The translations under genes and the position numbers were made by a program. Positions 27,163 through 36,523 of a stretch of 64,000 nucleotides of DNA are shown piece by piece (within the stretch, counting starts at the first letter, position 1; each line of letters opens with the position of its first letter). Below the pieces are notes generated by a model. That model saw only the letters and a program-made list of their open reading frames with translations, made no database searches and had not been told where the DNA came from. Source of the stretch: Desulfonatronospira thiodismutans ASO3-1 (GTDB lineage: Bacteria > Desulfobacterota > Desulfovibrionia > Desulfovibrionales > Desulfonatronovibrionaceae); contig NZ_ACJN02000003.1 in NCBI RefSeq assembly GCF_000174435.1, positions 822,263 through 886,262 of the forward strand, given 5' to 3'.

Positions 27163-28629
27163 ATGAGCAATGCCCAGAAAAGAAAAAGAAAGATGTTTTT
27201 AAGCGTTCTGCCCGGGGAGCAGATCGAACTGGTCCTGGCCCTGGACGGGGTGATCCAGGAATACTACGTGGAGATGCTGGGGCAGATCAAGACCAAGGGC
27301 AATATCTACAAGGGCAAAATTCACAATATTGACCAGGCCCTGCAGGCTGCGTTCATCAACTACGGAACAGGCAAGAACGGCTTTTTGCAGGTGGACGAGG
27401 TTCACCCCGAATACTACCAGGCGGAAGTAAAGCCGGGCAAAGGCCATAAGTACCCTCCCCTGCAGAAGGTCTTAAAGCCCGGACAGGAACTTCTGGTCCA
27501 GGTGGTCAAGGAACCCACCGGCAACAAGGGCGCTTTTCTAACCACATATCTTTCCCTGCCCGGGCGTTATTTCGTGCTTACCCCTGGCCGCGAACAGCTG
27601 GGCATCTCCAGAAAAATCGAGGACGAAAAGGAAAGGGAAAGACTCAAGGGAATCGTGCAGGAGCTCAAGCTTGACGAAGGTCTGGGGGTCATAGTCCGCA
27701 CCGTCAGCGAAGGTCAGAACAAGACATCTTTGTCCAGGGATCTGCAGTTTTTAAAGCGCCTGTGGAAGGAAGTACGCAAAAAAGGGGTGGCCGAAAAAAC
27801 CCCTGCCCTTATTTACGAGGAAAAAGACCTGGCCTTCAGGGCCGCCCGGGATTACCTCACCGAAGATGTATCCGAGATCTGGGTGGACAATGAAGAGGTG
27901 GCCCAGCAGGTACAGGAGTTTGTAAACCTGATATTTCCCAGGCGTAAAAAAATGGTCCGCATCCACAGCGACCCTGAAAAGACCCTGATGGAACGCTTCA
28001 ACCTGGAAAAGCAGATCAGCCAGATCTTTTCCAGGGAGGTGGAGCTGCCCAGCGGAGGACGCCTGGTTTTCGACCAGACCGAAGCCCTCATGGCCGTGGA
28101 CATCAATTCCGGAAAGATAGGCGGAGAAAAGGATTTCCGGGAAATGGCCTTCAAGACCAATCTGGAAGCCGCTGAAAACATCCCCAGGCAGCTCATGCTG
28201 CGTGACGTGGGCGGCCAGATTGTCATAGACTTCATCGAAATGCGGGACAAAAAACACATAAGCCAGGTGGAGAAGGCTCTGCGTGCCGCTCTCAAGTCGG
28301 ACAAGGCCCGCACTGATGTAAGCCGCATTTCCAGATTCGGCCTGATCCAGCTGGTACGCCAGAGACTGGGTATTTCCGCCCTGTCCGTGATCATGGAAAG
28401 CTGCAGACACTGCCAGGGTACGGGAACCATCCGCAACCTGGAGTGGCAGGCCCTGCAAGCCCAGAAGGAAATTTACCGCCTGCTGCGCAGGAAAAGCTGC
28501 CCCTCCCCCCTGGAATTTCCGGTGGACCAGGATCTGGCCGTTTATCTCTTGAACCACAAACGGGACAAACTGGTGCACATGGAGCAGCAGTTCGACAACC
28601 AGGTCCTGATTACACCCAGGGAGGGCTGA
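27163..28629 (+). CDS. rng: Ribonuclease G (RNase E/G family)
   Basis: Endoribonuclease for rRNA maturation and mRNA decay. The 488-residue protein has an N-terminal S1 domain (KGNIYKGKIHNIDQALQAAF, VNYGTGKNGFLQVDEVH-type), then the RNase-H-like and DNase-like parts with the catalytic stretch LMAVDINSGKIGGEKDF and FKTNLEAAENIPRQLMLRD. The zinc link reads CRHCQGTG. The length is that of RNase G rather than RNase E, and there is no long C-terminal scaffold. Good ribosome site AAGGAA. Confidence 0.95.
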   Translation: MSNAQKRKRKMFLSVLPGEQIELVLALDGVIQEYYVEMLGQIKTKGNIYKGKIHNIDQALQAAFINYGTGKNGFLQVDEVHPEYYQAEVKPGKGHKYPPLQKVLKPGQELLVQVVKEPTGNKGAFLTTYLSLPGRYFVLTPGREQLGISRKIEDEKERERLKGIVQELKLDEGLGVIVRTVSEGQNKTSLSRDLQFLKRLWKEVRKKGVAEKTPALIYEEKDLAFRAARDYLTEDVSEIWVDNEEVAQQVQEFVNLIFPRRKKMVRIHSDPEKTLMERFNLEKQISQIFSREVELPSGGRLVFDQTEALMAVDINSGKIGGEKDFREMAFKTNLEAAENIPRQLMLRDVGGQIVIDFIEMRDKKHISQVEKALRAALKSDKARTDVSRISRFGLIQLVRQRLGISALSVIMESCRHCQGTGTIRNLEWQALQAQKEIYRLLRRKSCPSPLEFPVDQDLAVYLLNHKRDKLVHMEQQFDNQVLITPREG

Positions 28630-28633
28630 AGGC

Positions 28634-29188
28634 TTGCCCTCCAGGGTGCTTCTGCATATCTGCTGCGGTCCGTGCTCGGTGTTCCCGGTGACTTCTCTTC
28701 TGGAGCAGGGCCATGAGGTAATGGGATTTTTTTACAATCCAAATATCCAGCCCCTGCAGGAATACCTTTTGAGAAGGGAGGCCGCAGAGCAGGCTGCCGG
28801 CGAGCTTGGCATCAGGATGATTTTTCAGGATCAGGACGTGGATCCCCGGGTCTTTCTGCGCCAGGTGGCCTTTCGCGAAGACAGAAGATGCTTTCTTTGC
28901 CATCAGATGCGCCTGGAACGTACACTCTCAGCAGCCCGCAGAGGCGGCTTCAACTTTTTCTCCACCACCCTCATGTTCAGCAGAATGCAGCCTTTTGAAC
29001 AGATCCTCGCCCTGGGCAGGACCCTGGAGACTGAAAAATGCCGATTTCTGGACCAGGATTTCCGCCCAGGCTGGCAACAGGGAACAGAAAAATCCCGGGC
29101 CATGGGACTTTATCGCCAGAATTACTGCGGCTGCATCTACAGCGAGTTTGAAAGATTCAAGAGCAGCCTGCCACAAAATGAACAGTAG
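28634..29188 (+). CDS. queH: Epoxyqueuosine reductase QueH
   Basis: Last step of queuosine tRNA modification; the QueH type replaces the cobalamin enzyme QueG. The 184-residue protein has the family cysteine motifs: HICCGPCS at the start, CFLCHQMRLERT in the middle and YCGCIYS near the end. These bind the Fe-S cluster and a metal. The start is a TTG at 28634, which gives MPSRVLLHICCGPCS; an upstream GGAGGG serves as the ribosome site. It is 4 bp from the RNase G stop. Confidence 0.93.
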   Translation: MPSRVLLHICCGPCSVFPVTSLLEQGHEVMGFFYNPNIQPLQEYLLRREAAEQAAGELGIRMIFQDQDVDPRVFLRQVAFREDRRCFLCHQMRLERTLSAARRGGFNFFSTTLMFSRMQPFEQILALGRTLETEKCRFLDQDFRPGWQQGTEKSRAMGLYRQNYCGCIYSEFERFKSSLPQNEQ

Positions 29189-29223
29189 TTTTCACCGCTA
29201 CTGCAAACCCCTTTGTACGGCTT

Positions 29224-30351
29224 ATGCTGCTCTATATTCACGTTCCTTTCTGCCGCACAAAATGCGCCTACTGCGCTTTTGCCTCCCAGGAGTATATCCA
29301 GGAGCCCGCCGCTGTCTACCTGCGCCTTGTGCAGCAGGAACTGGAGGTACGCAGCAGACAGATACAGCACAGAAAAGTAACCAGCATATACATGGGCGGC
29401 GGCACCCCCACTGTACTCCCAGTTGCATCCCTGGCCCGGATTGTGGACGCTGTATACAAAAACTTTGACCCCGTGCCTGGATGCGAATTCACCCTGGAAG
29501 CCAACCCGGAGAACATCCTGGAGATGGATGACCTGCAGGTCTTTTCTTCCATGGGCATAAACAGGATCAGCCTGGGGATGCAGAGCCTGGATGACCAGCT
29601 CCTGGGTACCCTGGAGAGGGGCCACGATTCCAGGCAGGCCATAAAAGCCGCCCGCATGATCCGCCAGGCAGGCTTCGCCCTACTCAGCCTGGATTTCATC
29701 TGGGGGATTCCCGGGCAGACCCTCAAGGGCTGGCTGGGTGAACTGGCTCATGCAGTTCATCTTGCACCGGACCATTTATCCTGCTACGGCCTGGGCCTTG
29801 AGCCGGGCACCAGGCTCACAGCCCGGATCCGGGCCGGAGAACTGGAAATGCCGGAGGAACGTGCCCAGGCCAGAATGTATATGCACGGTGCCGAATACCT
29901 GGAGTCCTGCGGATTTCTGCAGTATGAAATATCCAACTTCGCCCGCATGGGATACAGCTGCAAGCACAACCTGGGCTACTGGGCAGGAGAGCCCTTTCTG
30001 GGAGCAGGCCCTTCAGCTGTATCCACAATAGACGGCACCAGGTGGCAAAACCCCCCGGCAATCCGCGATTACCAGACCCTGGGGGGAAAAAATTTCAGTG
30101 ACCTGGAATTTGAAAAACTGTCTTACACCCGTAAAGTAAATGAACTGGTCATGCTTTCCCTGCGGACCTCCAGGGGGCTCAATCTACATGATTACAAACA
30201 TCTCACAGGTCAGAGCTTCAGCCGCAGGTACGCCGGGATAATCAAGGCCCTGCATCAGAACAACCTGATACGCATGGCCCACGGCTATCTGCGCCTCACC
30301 AGAAACGGCATGCTGGTCAGCGACAGCATCCTGGAAAAATTCATGGAGTAG
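29224..30351 (+). CDS. hemW: HemW-like radical SAM heme chaperone
   Basis: Radical SAM protein of the HemN/HemW family, 375 residues. The N-terminus MLLYIHVPFCRTKCAYCAFA has the CX3CX2C motif without the extra upstream residues of true HemN. The family stretch YMGGGTPTVLP and the strand CEFTLEANPENIL follow. HemW proteins carry heme rather than oxidise coproporphyrinogen; older annotation calls them oxygen-independent coproporphyrinogen oxidase. The C-terminal HemN domain is present (SYTRKVNELVMLSLRTSRGL). Confidence 0.92.
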   Translation: MLLYIHVPFCRTKCAYCAFASQEYIQEPAAVYLRLVQQELEVRSRQIQHRKVTSIYMGGGTPTVLPVASLARIVDAVYKNFDPVPGCEFTLEANPENILEMDDLQVFSSMGINRISLGMQSLDDQLLGTLERGHDSRQAIKAARMIRQAGFALLSLDFIWGIPGQTLKGWLGELAHAVHLAPDHLSCYGLGLEPGTRLTARIRAGELEMPEERAQARMYMHGAEYLESCGFLQYEISNFARMGYSCKHNLGYWAGEPFLGAGPSAVSTIDGTRWQNPPAIRDYQTLGGKNFSDLEFEKLSYTRKVNELVMLSLRTSRGLNLHDYKHLTGQSFSRRYAGIIKALHQNNLIRMAHGYLRLTRNGMLVSDSILEKFME

Positions 30352-30379
30352 CACTACAATAAAACTTTTTTTTCAACCA

Positions 30380-30410
30380 TTAACAATTAACTGATAACTT
30401 TTAACTCGCA
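30380..30410 (+). repeat. 31-bp repeat, inverted partner at 37086-37116
   Basis: The sequence from TTAACAATTAACTGATAACT to TTTAACTCGCA just before rfaE2 is a perfect 31-nt inverse of 37086-37116. The pair brackets rfaE2 and the fliI-to-flgB operon. Confidence 0.92.
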
Positions 30411-30412
30411 AG

Positions 30413-30892
30413 ATGAACAGCACAAACAAGATAATCACAGCCCCCGACTTTGCAGAAAAAAGACACAGCCTTTTGCGTCAAAAAATTGTATTCACCAACG
30501 GCTGTTTTGACCTCCTGCATGCCGGTCACGTGGACTACCTGGAAAAAGCGCGCTCCCTGGGGGATCTGCTGGTGGTGGGTGTAAACAGCGACTCATCAGT
30601 AAAGCGCATCAAGCCGGGTCTTGACCGACCGGTGAATACCGAAACCGACCGGGCCAGGGTCCTGGCCGGCCTGGGCTGCGTGGATCAGGTAATTATCTTC
30701 GGGGAGGACACTCCGTACAGTCTCATAGAAAAGGTACGCCCGAACATCCTGGTCAAGGGAGGGGACTGGCCAGTGGAAAAAATCGTCGGCCGGGACATTG
30801 TCCAGGGCCTCGGCGGGGAGGTGCTGAGCATCCCCTTTATCCGGGACTGCTCCACCACCGGTATCCTGGAAAGAATCAAACGCGGCTTCTGA
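30413..30892 (+). CDS. rfaE2: D-glycero-beta-D-manno-heptose 1-phosphate adenylyltransferase
   Basis: Nucleotidyltransferase that makes ADP-heptose for the lipopolysaccharide core. The 159-residue protein matches the C-terminal domain of HldE as a stand-alone enzyme. The motif VFTNGCFDLLHAGHVDYLEK contains the HxGH-type nucleotide site, and CSTTGILERI is the closing motif. The ATG start at 30413 lies 2 nt after the 31-bp repeat and has no strong ribosome site. It converges with fliI, 8 bp apart. Confidence 0.93.
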   Translation: MNSTNKIITAPDFAEKRHSLLRQKIVFTNGCFDLLHAGHVDYLEKARSLGDLLVVGVNSDSSVKRIKPGLDRPVNTETDRARVLAGLGCVDQVIIFGEDTPYSLIEKVRPNILVKGGDWPVEKIVGRDIVQGLGGEVLSIPFIRDCSTTGILERIKRGF

Positions 30893-30900
30893 CAGAGCGG

Positions 30901-32316
30901 CTACTTTTTCTTCCCTGCCTGTTTCTTTTTGCTGCCGCCCTGGGTGGTCTTGCGGGTCTGAGCGCTTTCCTGAGCCTGGCTGCCGGGGCCTGATTCATCC
31001 AGGTGCAAAAGAGCCTGCATCTGCTGAAAACTCTGCTGCAGGGTGAATTTCTCCTCGATGTCCTGGCGCAGAAAATCATTGATGGGCCTTACCAGCCGCA
31101 CTGCCTGATCTATCTCCTGGTTGCTGCCCTTGACGTAGGCCCCGATATTGATCATATCCTCCACCTTTTCGTAGGCTGCCAGAAGGCGGATGACCTTTTG
31201 CCCGGCTTTGACCACGTCCTCCGGGGTCACGTCTTTTCTGAGCCTGCTGACGCTTTTTAAGACATCAATGGCCGGAAAATGGCCCTGGTCAGCCAGTTCC
31301 CGGGTGAGCACGATATGCCCGTCCAGGATTGAACGTACCGCGTCGGCCACGGGCTCGTTAAAGTCGTCTCCTTCCACCAGTACGGTATAGATGCCGGTGA
31401 TGCTGCCTTTACCGCTCTTGCCTGTTCGTTCCAGGAGCTTGGGCAGATGGGAAAATACCGTTGGAGTATATCCTCTGGTGGTGGGAGGTTCGCCAGCGGC
31501 CAGGCCCACTTCGCGCGCAGCCATGGCAAACCTGGTCACGGAATCCATCATGAGCAGGACGTCCTTGCCCTGGTCCCGGAAATACTCAGCCATGGCCGTA
31601 GCTGCATAGGCCGCCCGCATCCTGATGAGCGGCCCCTGATCCGAGGTGGCCACCACCAGTACGGACCTGGCCATACCTTCGGGTCCCAGGTCCTTGTCTA
31701 TAAATTCCAGTACTTCCCTGCCACGTTCTCCAACCAGGGCGATGACGTTTACATCGGCTTCCGTGTACCTGGCCATCATGCCCATGGCCGTACTCTTGCC
31801 CACGCCGGAACCGGCCATGATCCCCACGCGCTGGCCCTTGCCCAGGGTGAGCAGTGAATTGATGGACTTGATGCCCACGTCCAGGGGCTCGTCTATCCTT
31901 GGTCTTTGCATGGGGTTTAAGGGGGCAGCGTAAAGAGGGTAGTATTTCTGGGGTATGATTGAGCCGTCGTCCTCAAGGGGGGTGCCGAAGGCATCCACCG
32001 CCTTACCCAGGTACTTGCTGCCCACGGGGAACAAAGGCGGCATGGAAGAATTGCGGATCAGGCTGCCTGGTTTAATGCCGCGCATATCCCCGTAAGGCAT
32101 AAAAAGTACTGCCCCGTCTCTAAACCCCACAACCTCGGCATTGATGGCGCTGTCCTCGTGAGCCTCGTCGGGCAGAAGCTGGCATATGGCCCCCAGGGGG
32201 GCCTTGAGTCCACGGCCTTCCACCACCAGACCCACCACCTTGGTTACCTTGCCGTAGGTCATCACCGGGTTCATATCCCGGACCAGATCCAGGCACGCCC
32301 CGGCATCCAGGCTCAT
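30901..32316 (-). CDS. fliI: Flagellar export ATPase FliI
   Basis: ATPase of the flagellar type III export apparatus, related to the F1 beta subunit. The 471-residue protein has the Walker A motif AGSGVGKSTAMGMMARY, the FliI-type region DQGPLIRMRAAYAATAMAEY and Walker B near VLLMMDSVTRFAMAAREVGL. GEPPTTRGYTPTVFSHLPKL is the family signature. The C-terminus is Lys-rich (TQGGSKKKQAGKKK). Overlaps fliH by 4 nt. Confidence 0.96.
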   Translation of the reverse strand: MSLDAGACLDLVRDMNPVMTYGKVTKVVGLVVEGRGLKAPLGAICQLLPDEAHEDSAINAEVVGFRDGAVLFMPYGDMRGIKPGSLIRNSSMPPLFPVGSKYLGKAVDAFGTPLEDDGSIIPQKYYPLYAAPLNPMQRPRIDEPLDVGIKSINSLLTLGKGQRVGIMAGSGVGKSTAMGMMARYTEADVNVIALVGERGREVLEFIDKDLGPEGMARSVLVVATSDQGPLIRMRAAYAATAMAEYFRDQGKDVLLMMDSVTRFAMAAREVGLAAGEPPTTRGYTPTVFSHLPKLLERTGKSGKGSITGIYTVLVEGDDFNEPVADAVRSILDGHIVLTRELADQGHFPAIDVLKSVSRLRKDVTPEDVVKAGQKVIRLLAAYEKVEDMINIGAYVKGSNQEIDQAVRLVRPINDFLRQDIEEKFTLQQSFQQMQALLHLDESGPGSQAQESAQTRKTTQGGSKKKQAGKKK

Positions 32317-33041
32317 GAGCCGTCCTCTTTCAAGGAAATCTTGTCCACCACTTCCCTGACCTTGCTGTACCTGCTGTCCAGGGTGTTATCCACCATGCCC
32401 TGACCGCTTTCCAGCACCAGGCCGCCCTTTTGGATCTTTCTGGAGGCTCTGACTTTGCATTTGCCAAGTTCTGGATGCTCATCGCCGGCCTTTGCCAGCA
32501 GGTTCTTTATCAGTTCCTGGTCATTTTCATGGACTTTAATGGTCAGCTCCCTGGACTGTTCCATCTGCTCCAGGGCTTCACGCAGAAGAGACTCCATCAC
32601 CCGGGCATAGTCATCATCGATCTTCTGACCCACTACCTTTTCCAGGCCTGCCTGCATGACCATGACCAGGTTTTCCCGGTGCCTTTCGCATATATCCTTT
32701 TTTTCCTTGTGCATCTGGCTTAAAAATTTCTCAAACTTCTGGGCCAGGTCCTTTTTCTGCTTTTCTATTTCTGCTTTGGCATTTTTCAGGCCTTCTTCAT
32801 ACCCTTGTTTCACCGAGTCCTCGCGCATCTGACTGGCTTCCTGCATGGCCTGGTTCAATATTTCCGAAGCCTTTTCCCTGGCCTTTTCCTTGACCCGCCC
32901 CAGAAACTCCTGCTCCTGGTCAGGAGTAATGGTCCTGGCGGCACTTTCAGCCTCCCGGTCCATCTCCTCCAGGCCCCTGCTCTGCAGGCCGAAAATAACC
33001 CGGCCCATCCTGGCTTTGCCGGTATTATCAGACAAGGACAT
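32313..33041 (-). CDS. fliH: Flagellar assembly protein FliH
   Basis: Regulator of FliI and peripheral stalk of the export ATPase. The 242-residue protein has a long charged helical or coiled-coil middle (EFLGRVKEKAREKASEILNQ and on), then a C-terminal domain with LVMVMQAGLEKVVGQKIDDD and the pattern KGGLVLESGQGMVDNTLDSR, as in the E/H subunits of V-type ATPases. Position between fliG and fliI supports the call. It overlaps fliG by 14 nt. Confidence 0.9.
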   Translation of the reverse strand: MSLSDNTGKARMGRVIFGLQSRGLEEMDREAESAARTITPDQEQEFLGRVKEKAREKASEILNQAMQEASQMREDSVKQGYEEGLKNAKAEIEKQKKDLAQKFEKFLSQMHKEKKDICERHRENLVMVMQAGLEKVVGQKIDDDYARVMESLLREALEQMEQSRELTIKVHENDQELIKNLLAKAGDEHPELGKCKVRASRKIQKGGLVLESGQGMVDNTLDSRYSKVREVVDKISLKEDGS

Positions 33042-34035
33042 CCCCTCCTCCTTTGCCGGCTATAACTATGCGGCCCTCAGCCTCCAGTCGGCGCACGGAC
33101 TTGACAATATTCTGCTGGGCCGCCTCCACGTCGGAAAGCTTGGCCGGCCCCATGATTTCCAGGTCCTCCTGGATCATGCCCGCGGCCCTCTCGGAAAGAT
33201 TGGAAAGAAACTTGCTCTTTAGTTCTTCTGAAGAAGTCTTGAGGGCCATGGTCAGGTCTTCGTTGCTGATTTCCTTTAAAAGCTCGCGCACCGCCCTGTC
33301 GTCCAGCGCCTGGATATCCTCGAACACAAACATGAGCTGGCGGATATCTTCGGCCATCTGCGAGGATTCTTCCTCGATATCCGAAAGGACCTCCTCCTCC
33401 ACGCTTCTTTCCACAGAGTTGAGTATCTCGGCCACTGCCTGAACCCCGCCCACCTTGCGGCCTTCTTTGGCTCCTATGGCTATAAGCTGGTTCTGCAGCA
33501 CCTTGTCCACCTCCATGAGCATGTCCTCGGGAACAGCCTCCAGCCTGGCCAGACGCATGAGCACTTCGGTGCGTATCCCGTGGGGCAGGTTCTGCAAAAG
33601 TTCAGCGGCGTTTTCCGAAGGCAGATGCCCCGTAATAAGCGCCAGGGTCTGGGGGTGTTCGTTGCGCAGAATCTGGGACAGAATCTTGGGACTGACATTT
33701 ATCAGTTCCCGGAAAGGAGCCGGTCCGGTGTCAAGCTCCAGGGCGTCCATGACGTACTTGGCTGTGTCCGAATCCAGAAGCTTGGTAAGCATTCGCTTGA
33801 CATGATCAGGTCCTCCCATGAGCATTTCCTTGCCCGCAACCAGGGTCTGGTTGAATTCCTTCAGGACCTCCTCGGCCTTTTCCTTGGGCACGGACTCCAT
33901 CTCCAGCATGGCTTTGGACACGCTGGTGATCTCATTCTTGTCCAGGCGCTTGAAGACTTCGGCCGTAAAACTGTCTCCAAGGGCCAGGAGCAGGATGGCT
34001 GTCTTCTGGACACCGCTCAACTTTTCCGGAGGCAC
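33028..34035 (-). CDS. fliG: Flagellar motor switch protein FliG
   Basis: C-ring protein that takes torque from MotA. The 335-residue protein has the N-terminal FliF-binding domain (LSGVQKTAILLLALGDSFTA), the middle domain (ILRNEHPQTLALITGHLPSE, containing the EHPQ motif) and the C-terminal charged-ridge domain (FVFEDIQALDDRAVRELLKE, LKSKFLSNLSERAAGMIQED). It abuts fliF directly and overlaps fliH by 14 nt. Confidence 0.96.
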   Translation of the reverse strand: MPPEKLSGVQKTAILLLALGDSFTAEVFKRLDKNEITSVSKAMLEMESVPKEKAEEVLKEFNQTLVAGKEMLMGGPDHVKRMLTKLLDSDTAKYVMDALELDTGPAPFRELINVSPKILSQILRNEHPQTLALITGHLPSENAAELLQNLPHGIRTEVLMRLARLEAVPEDMLMEVDKVLQNQLIAIGAKEGRKVGGVQAVAEILNSVERSVEEEVLSDIEEESSQMAEDIRQLMFVFEDIQALDDRAVRELLKEISNEDLTMALKTSSEELKSKFLSNLSERAAGMIQEDLEIMGPAKLSDVEAAQQNIVKSVRRLEAEGRIVIAGKGGGDVLV

Positions 34036-35634
34036 TTATACCCTCTCCTCTTTAAGCCATTTCTTAACTACTGCAAAGGCCTGGTCAAAGTTCTCCTCGG
34101 CCAGCTGGGAGGCAAAGACCTTGATGCCTTCCACACGCTTCTGGTCCTGCATGCCTTCCACTTCCTCCTCGCTCATGCCGGGAGCAAGGGCTTCTCTCTC
34201 GCCGCCCTCGGGCAGACCCTCGGCTTCCTCTCCCTCTTCTTCGGCAACCTTGGGCTTCAATATGGTCATGATAATGGGCCTTACCACAAGAAGGAGGAAA
34301 AGTAAAACCAGCAGGGCGTTGAGCAGGGGCTTGCCAAAGGTCTGGAAATACTGGGCCAGGTTGTCCATAAGGGTAGGTTCCGGCTCTACTTCGGGGGCGC
34401 CGAAATCAACACTGCTGACCTCTATGGAATCTCCGCGTTCCTGATCAAAGCCCACCGCCCTTTCCACCAGCTGCTGAATCCTCTGCATCTCCTCGTCAGC
34501 CAGGGGCTCGTAAACCATTTCCCCGGCATCGTCAGTAACATGCTGCCCGTCTACCAGTACAGCTACACTCAACCGGTCCACGCTGCCCACTGAGGCCACT
34601 ATATTGTGCTCTTCACGGCTGATCTCAAAATTCGTGGTCCTGTCGGACCTGGAGGTCTCCTGAGTGGTGGCCGGCCCTTCAAATCCCTGCTGAAAATCCG
34701 GCTCAGGCACGCCTTCCTCCATAAAGGTCCCGCCACTGCTTTCCTCAGTGGATCTCTGTTCACTGCGGACAACGCTTCCGTCAGGATCAAAAATTTCCTG
34801 CCTGGTTGTGCGCCTGTCGAAATCCAGGTCCGCATTCACTTTGGCTATAACCCTGCCCGGACCTGCAAAAGGCGTCAGCATATGTTCGATACGCCGTTCC
34901 AGGTCCCTTTGAAAATTGAGCTGGTATTCCAGCTGAGTGCTGCTCATACCGTCCAGGAGATCTTTCTGGGGCTCGTAGAGTACCCTGCCGCTGGTGTCTG
35001 ATATGGTCACCCTGTCGCTGTCCATTCCTTCGACACCGGTGACCACCAGGTTGACAATGCTCTGGATCTGGCTGGACTCCAGCCTCTGCCCGGACCTGAG
35101 CTGAAGGACTATGGAGGCCGAAGGCGGAGTCTCTTCTTCAATAAAGAGACTGCGTTCAGGCATAACCAGGTGCACCCTGGCGTGTTCCACCTCGGAGAAT
35201 TCTGATATGGTCCGGGCCAGCTCACCCTGCAGGGCCCGCTGATAATTGACGTTCTGCACAAAGTCAGTCTGGCCTATGCCTGTATCGTCAAAAAGCTCGA
35301 AACCCATACCTTCCCCGCGCAGGACACCTTCCCCGGAAATGGCCAGACGCATCTTGTGCACCTGGTCTGCGGGAACAAGAATGGTAGTGCCGTCATCCTC
35401 GAGCTGGTAGCGCACGTTCTCACTTTCCAGGATCTCCACCACCCTGGAGGCATCCTCGGGATACAGATCCGAGGACAAAACCCGGTAATCCGGCCTGGTG
35501 ATGAAAAACATCAGAAAGGCAAAAGCAGCAATGACCGAAAGGCCGAGCCCGGCCACCAGAATGCGCTGGGGCACCGAGCTGCTGGACCACAGACTGGTAA
35601 CTTTTTCCTGCAGATCTTGAATGAACGGGGGCAT
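34036..35634 (-). CDS. fliF: Flagellar MS-ring protein FliF
   Basis: Inner-membrane ring that seeds flagellar assembly. The 532-residue protein has an N-terminal membrane helix (ILVAGLGLSVIAAFAFLMFF), the ring-building domain (YRVLSSDLYPEDASRVVEIL, LARTISEFSEVEHARVHLVM), a Gly/Ser/Glu-rich variable region, and a second membrane helix near residue 425 (LLNALLVLLFLLLVVRPIIM). The C-terminal tail ends near the FliG-binding segment FDQAFAVVKKWLKEE. Confidence 0.96.
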   Translation of the reverse strand: MPPFIQDLQEKVTSLWSSSSVPQRILVAGLGLSVIAAFAFLMFFITRPDYRVLSSDLYPEDASRVVEILESENVRYQLEDDGTTILVPADQVHKMRLAISGEGVLRGEGMGFELFDDTGIGQTDFVQNVNYQRALQGELARTISEFSEVEHARVHLVMPERSLFIEEETPPSASIVLQLRSGQRLESSQIQSIVNLVVTGVEGMDSDRVTISDTSGRVLYEPQKDLLDGMSSTQLEYQLNFQRDLERRIEHMLTPFAGPGRVIAKVNADLDFDRRTTRQEIFDPDGSVVRSEQRSTEESSGGTFMEEGVPEPDFQQGFEGPATTQETSRSDRTTNFEISREEHNIVASVGSVDRLSVAVLVDGQHVTDDAGEMVYEPLADEEMQRIQQLVERAVGFDQERGDSIEVSSVDFGAPEVEPEPTLMDNLAQYFQTFGKPLLNALLVLLFLLLVVRPIIMTILKPKVAEEEGEEAEGLPEGGEREALAPGMSEEEVEGMQDQKRVEGIKVFASQLAEENFDQAFAVVKKWLKEERV

Positions 35635-35701
35635 GCTGGAATCCTTTATCTGGTTCAGGGTTCAGGTTTGGTGATCTTAATCGAAAACAACAGGCAAAAT
35701 T

Positions 35702-36022
35702 CTAAAAAGGCATCTGCATCAATTCCCTGTAGCTCTCCATGACCTTGTTTCGAACAGCGGAAGTCATCTGCATGGCTACACCGGCCTTTTCCAGGCTGAT
35801 CATCAGTTCATGCACATTCTGGGTTTTTCCGGAAGCAAAGGCCTCTATCATCTCTTTTTTATCGGTCTGGAGGTTATTTACCTCCCCAAGAGAAGACTGG
35901 AGCGTGTCCGCAAAATCATTGTATGCCTTGTTGCTGCCTGAAGCAGCTTTCCCTCCGGCCATGTTCTGGCCGGTCTGCATAGCATCGGTGTAGGCCTTCA
36001 GGGCCATGGGTGAAACTGACAT
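35702..36022 (-). CDS. fliE: Flagellar hook-basal body protein FliE
   Basis: Joins the MS ring to the rod. The 106-residue protein has the family pattern ASGSNKAYNDFADTLQSSLG and closes with MQMTSAVRNKVMESYRELMQMPF, typical of FliE. It lies 60 bp after flgC and 67 bp before fliF. Confidence 0.94.
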   Translation of the reverse strand: MSVSPMALKAYTDAMQTGQNMAGGKAASGSNKAYNDFADTLQSSLGEVNNLQTDKKEMIEAFASGKTQNVHELMISLEKAGVAMQMTSAVRNKVMESYRELMQMPF

Positions 36023-36082
36023 GTCTCTCTCCTTGCTTTCAGCCTTTTATCCGGGCGGCAGGCACAGTTTTTTTGGACCGGA

Positions 36083-36523
36083 TTAACCCCGCCCGATTTC
36101 CAGGGCCTTGTTGAACATGTTCTTGGTGTTGGTCACAGCAGACACATTGGCCTCGTAGGTTCGCATGGCGGTCAACATATTGGCCATTTCTTCAACTACA
36201 TTGATATCCGGGGTCTTGACGTAGCCCTCCTGGTCTGCATCCGGGTGGGCCGGATCGTAAACCATCTTAAAGGGGCGCTGGTCCGTCATCACCTTCTGGG
36301 CCTTGACCCCGCGAAGCTCCCTTTCCAGCTCGGTCTGCATGGCATGGCCGAAAGGCGTTTCCAGTGGAGTGGACCTGAACAGCACGCTTTTACGCTCATA
36401 AGGTCCGCCTTCAGGGGTGCGCGTGGTATTGGCATTGGCCAGGTTCATGGAAATGACGTTAAGATGGGTGCGCTCTGCACTGAGGGCCGATGCGCCTATA
36501 TCCAGAGATTTCATGAAACTCAT
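36083..36523 (-). CDS. flgC: Flagellar rod protein FlgC
   Basis: Proximal rod protein of 146 residues. The N-terminus SLDIGASALSAERTHLNVIS followed by MNLANANTTRTPEGGPYERK is the rod/hook family motif. The C-terminal pattern DINVVEEMANMLTAMRTYEANVSA is the matching helix. Its ATG overlaps the last base of the flgB stop (1 nt). Confidence 0.95.
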   Translation of the reverse strand: MSFMKSLDIGASALSAERTHLNVISMNLANANTTRTPEGGPYERKSVLFRSTPLETPFGHAMQTELERELRGVKAQKVMTDQRPFKMVYDPAHPDADQEGYVKTPDINVVEEMANMLTAMRTYEANVSAVTNTKNMFNKALEIGRG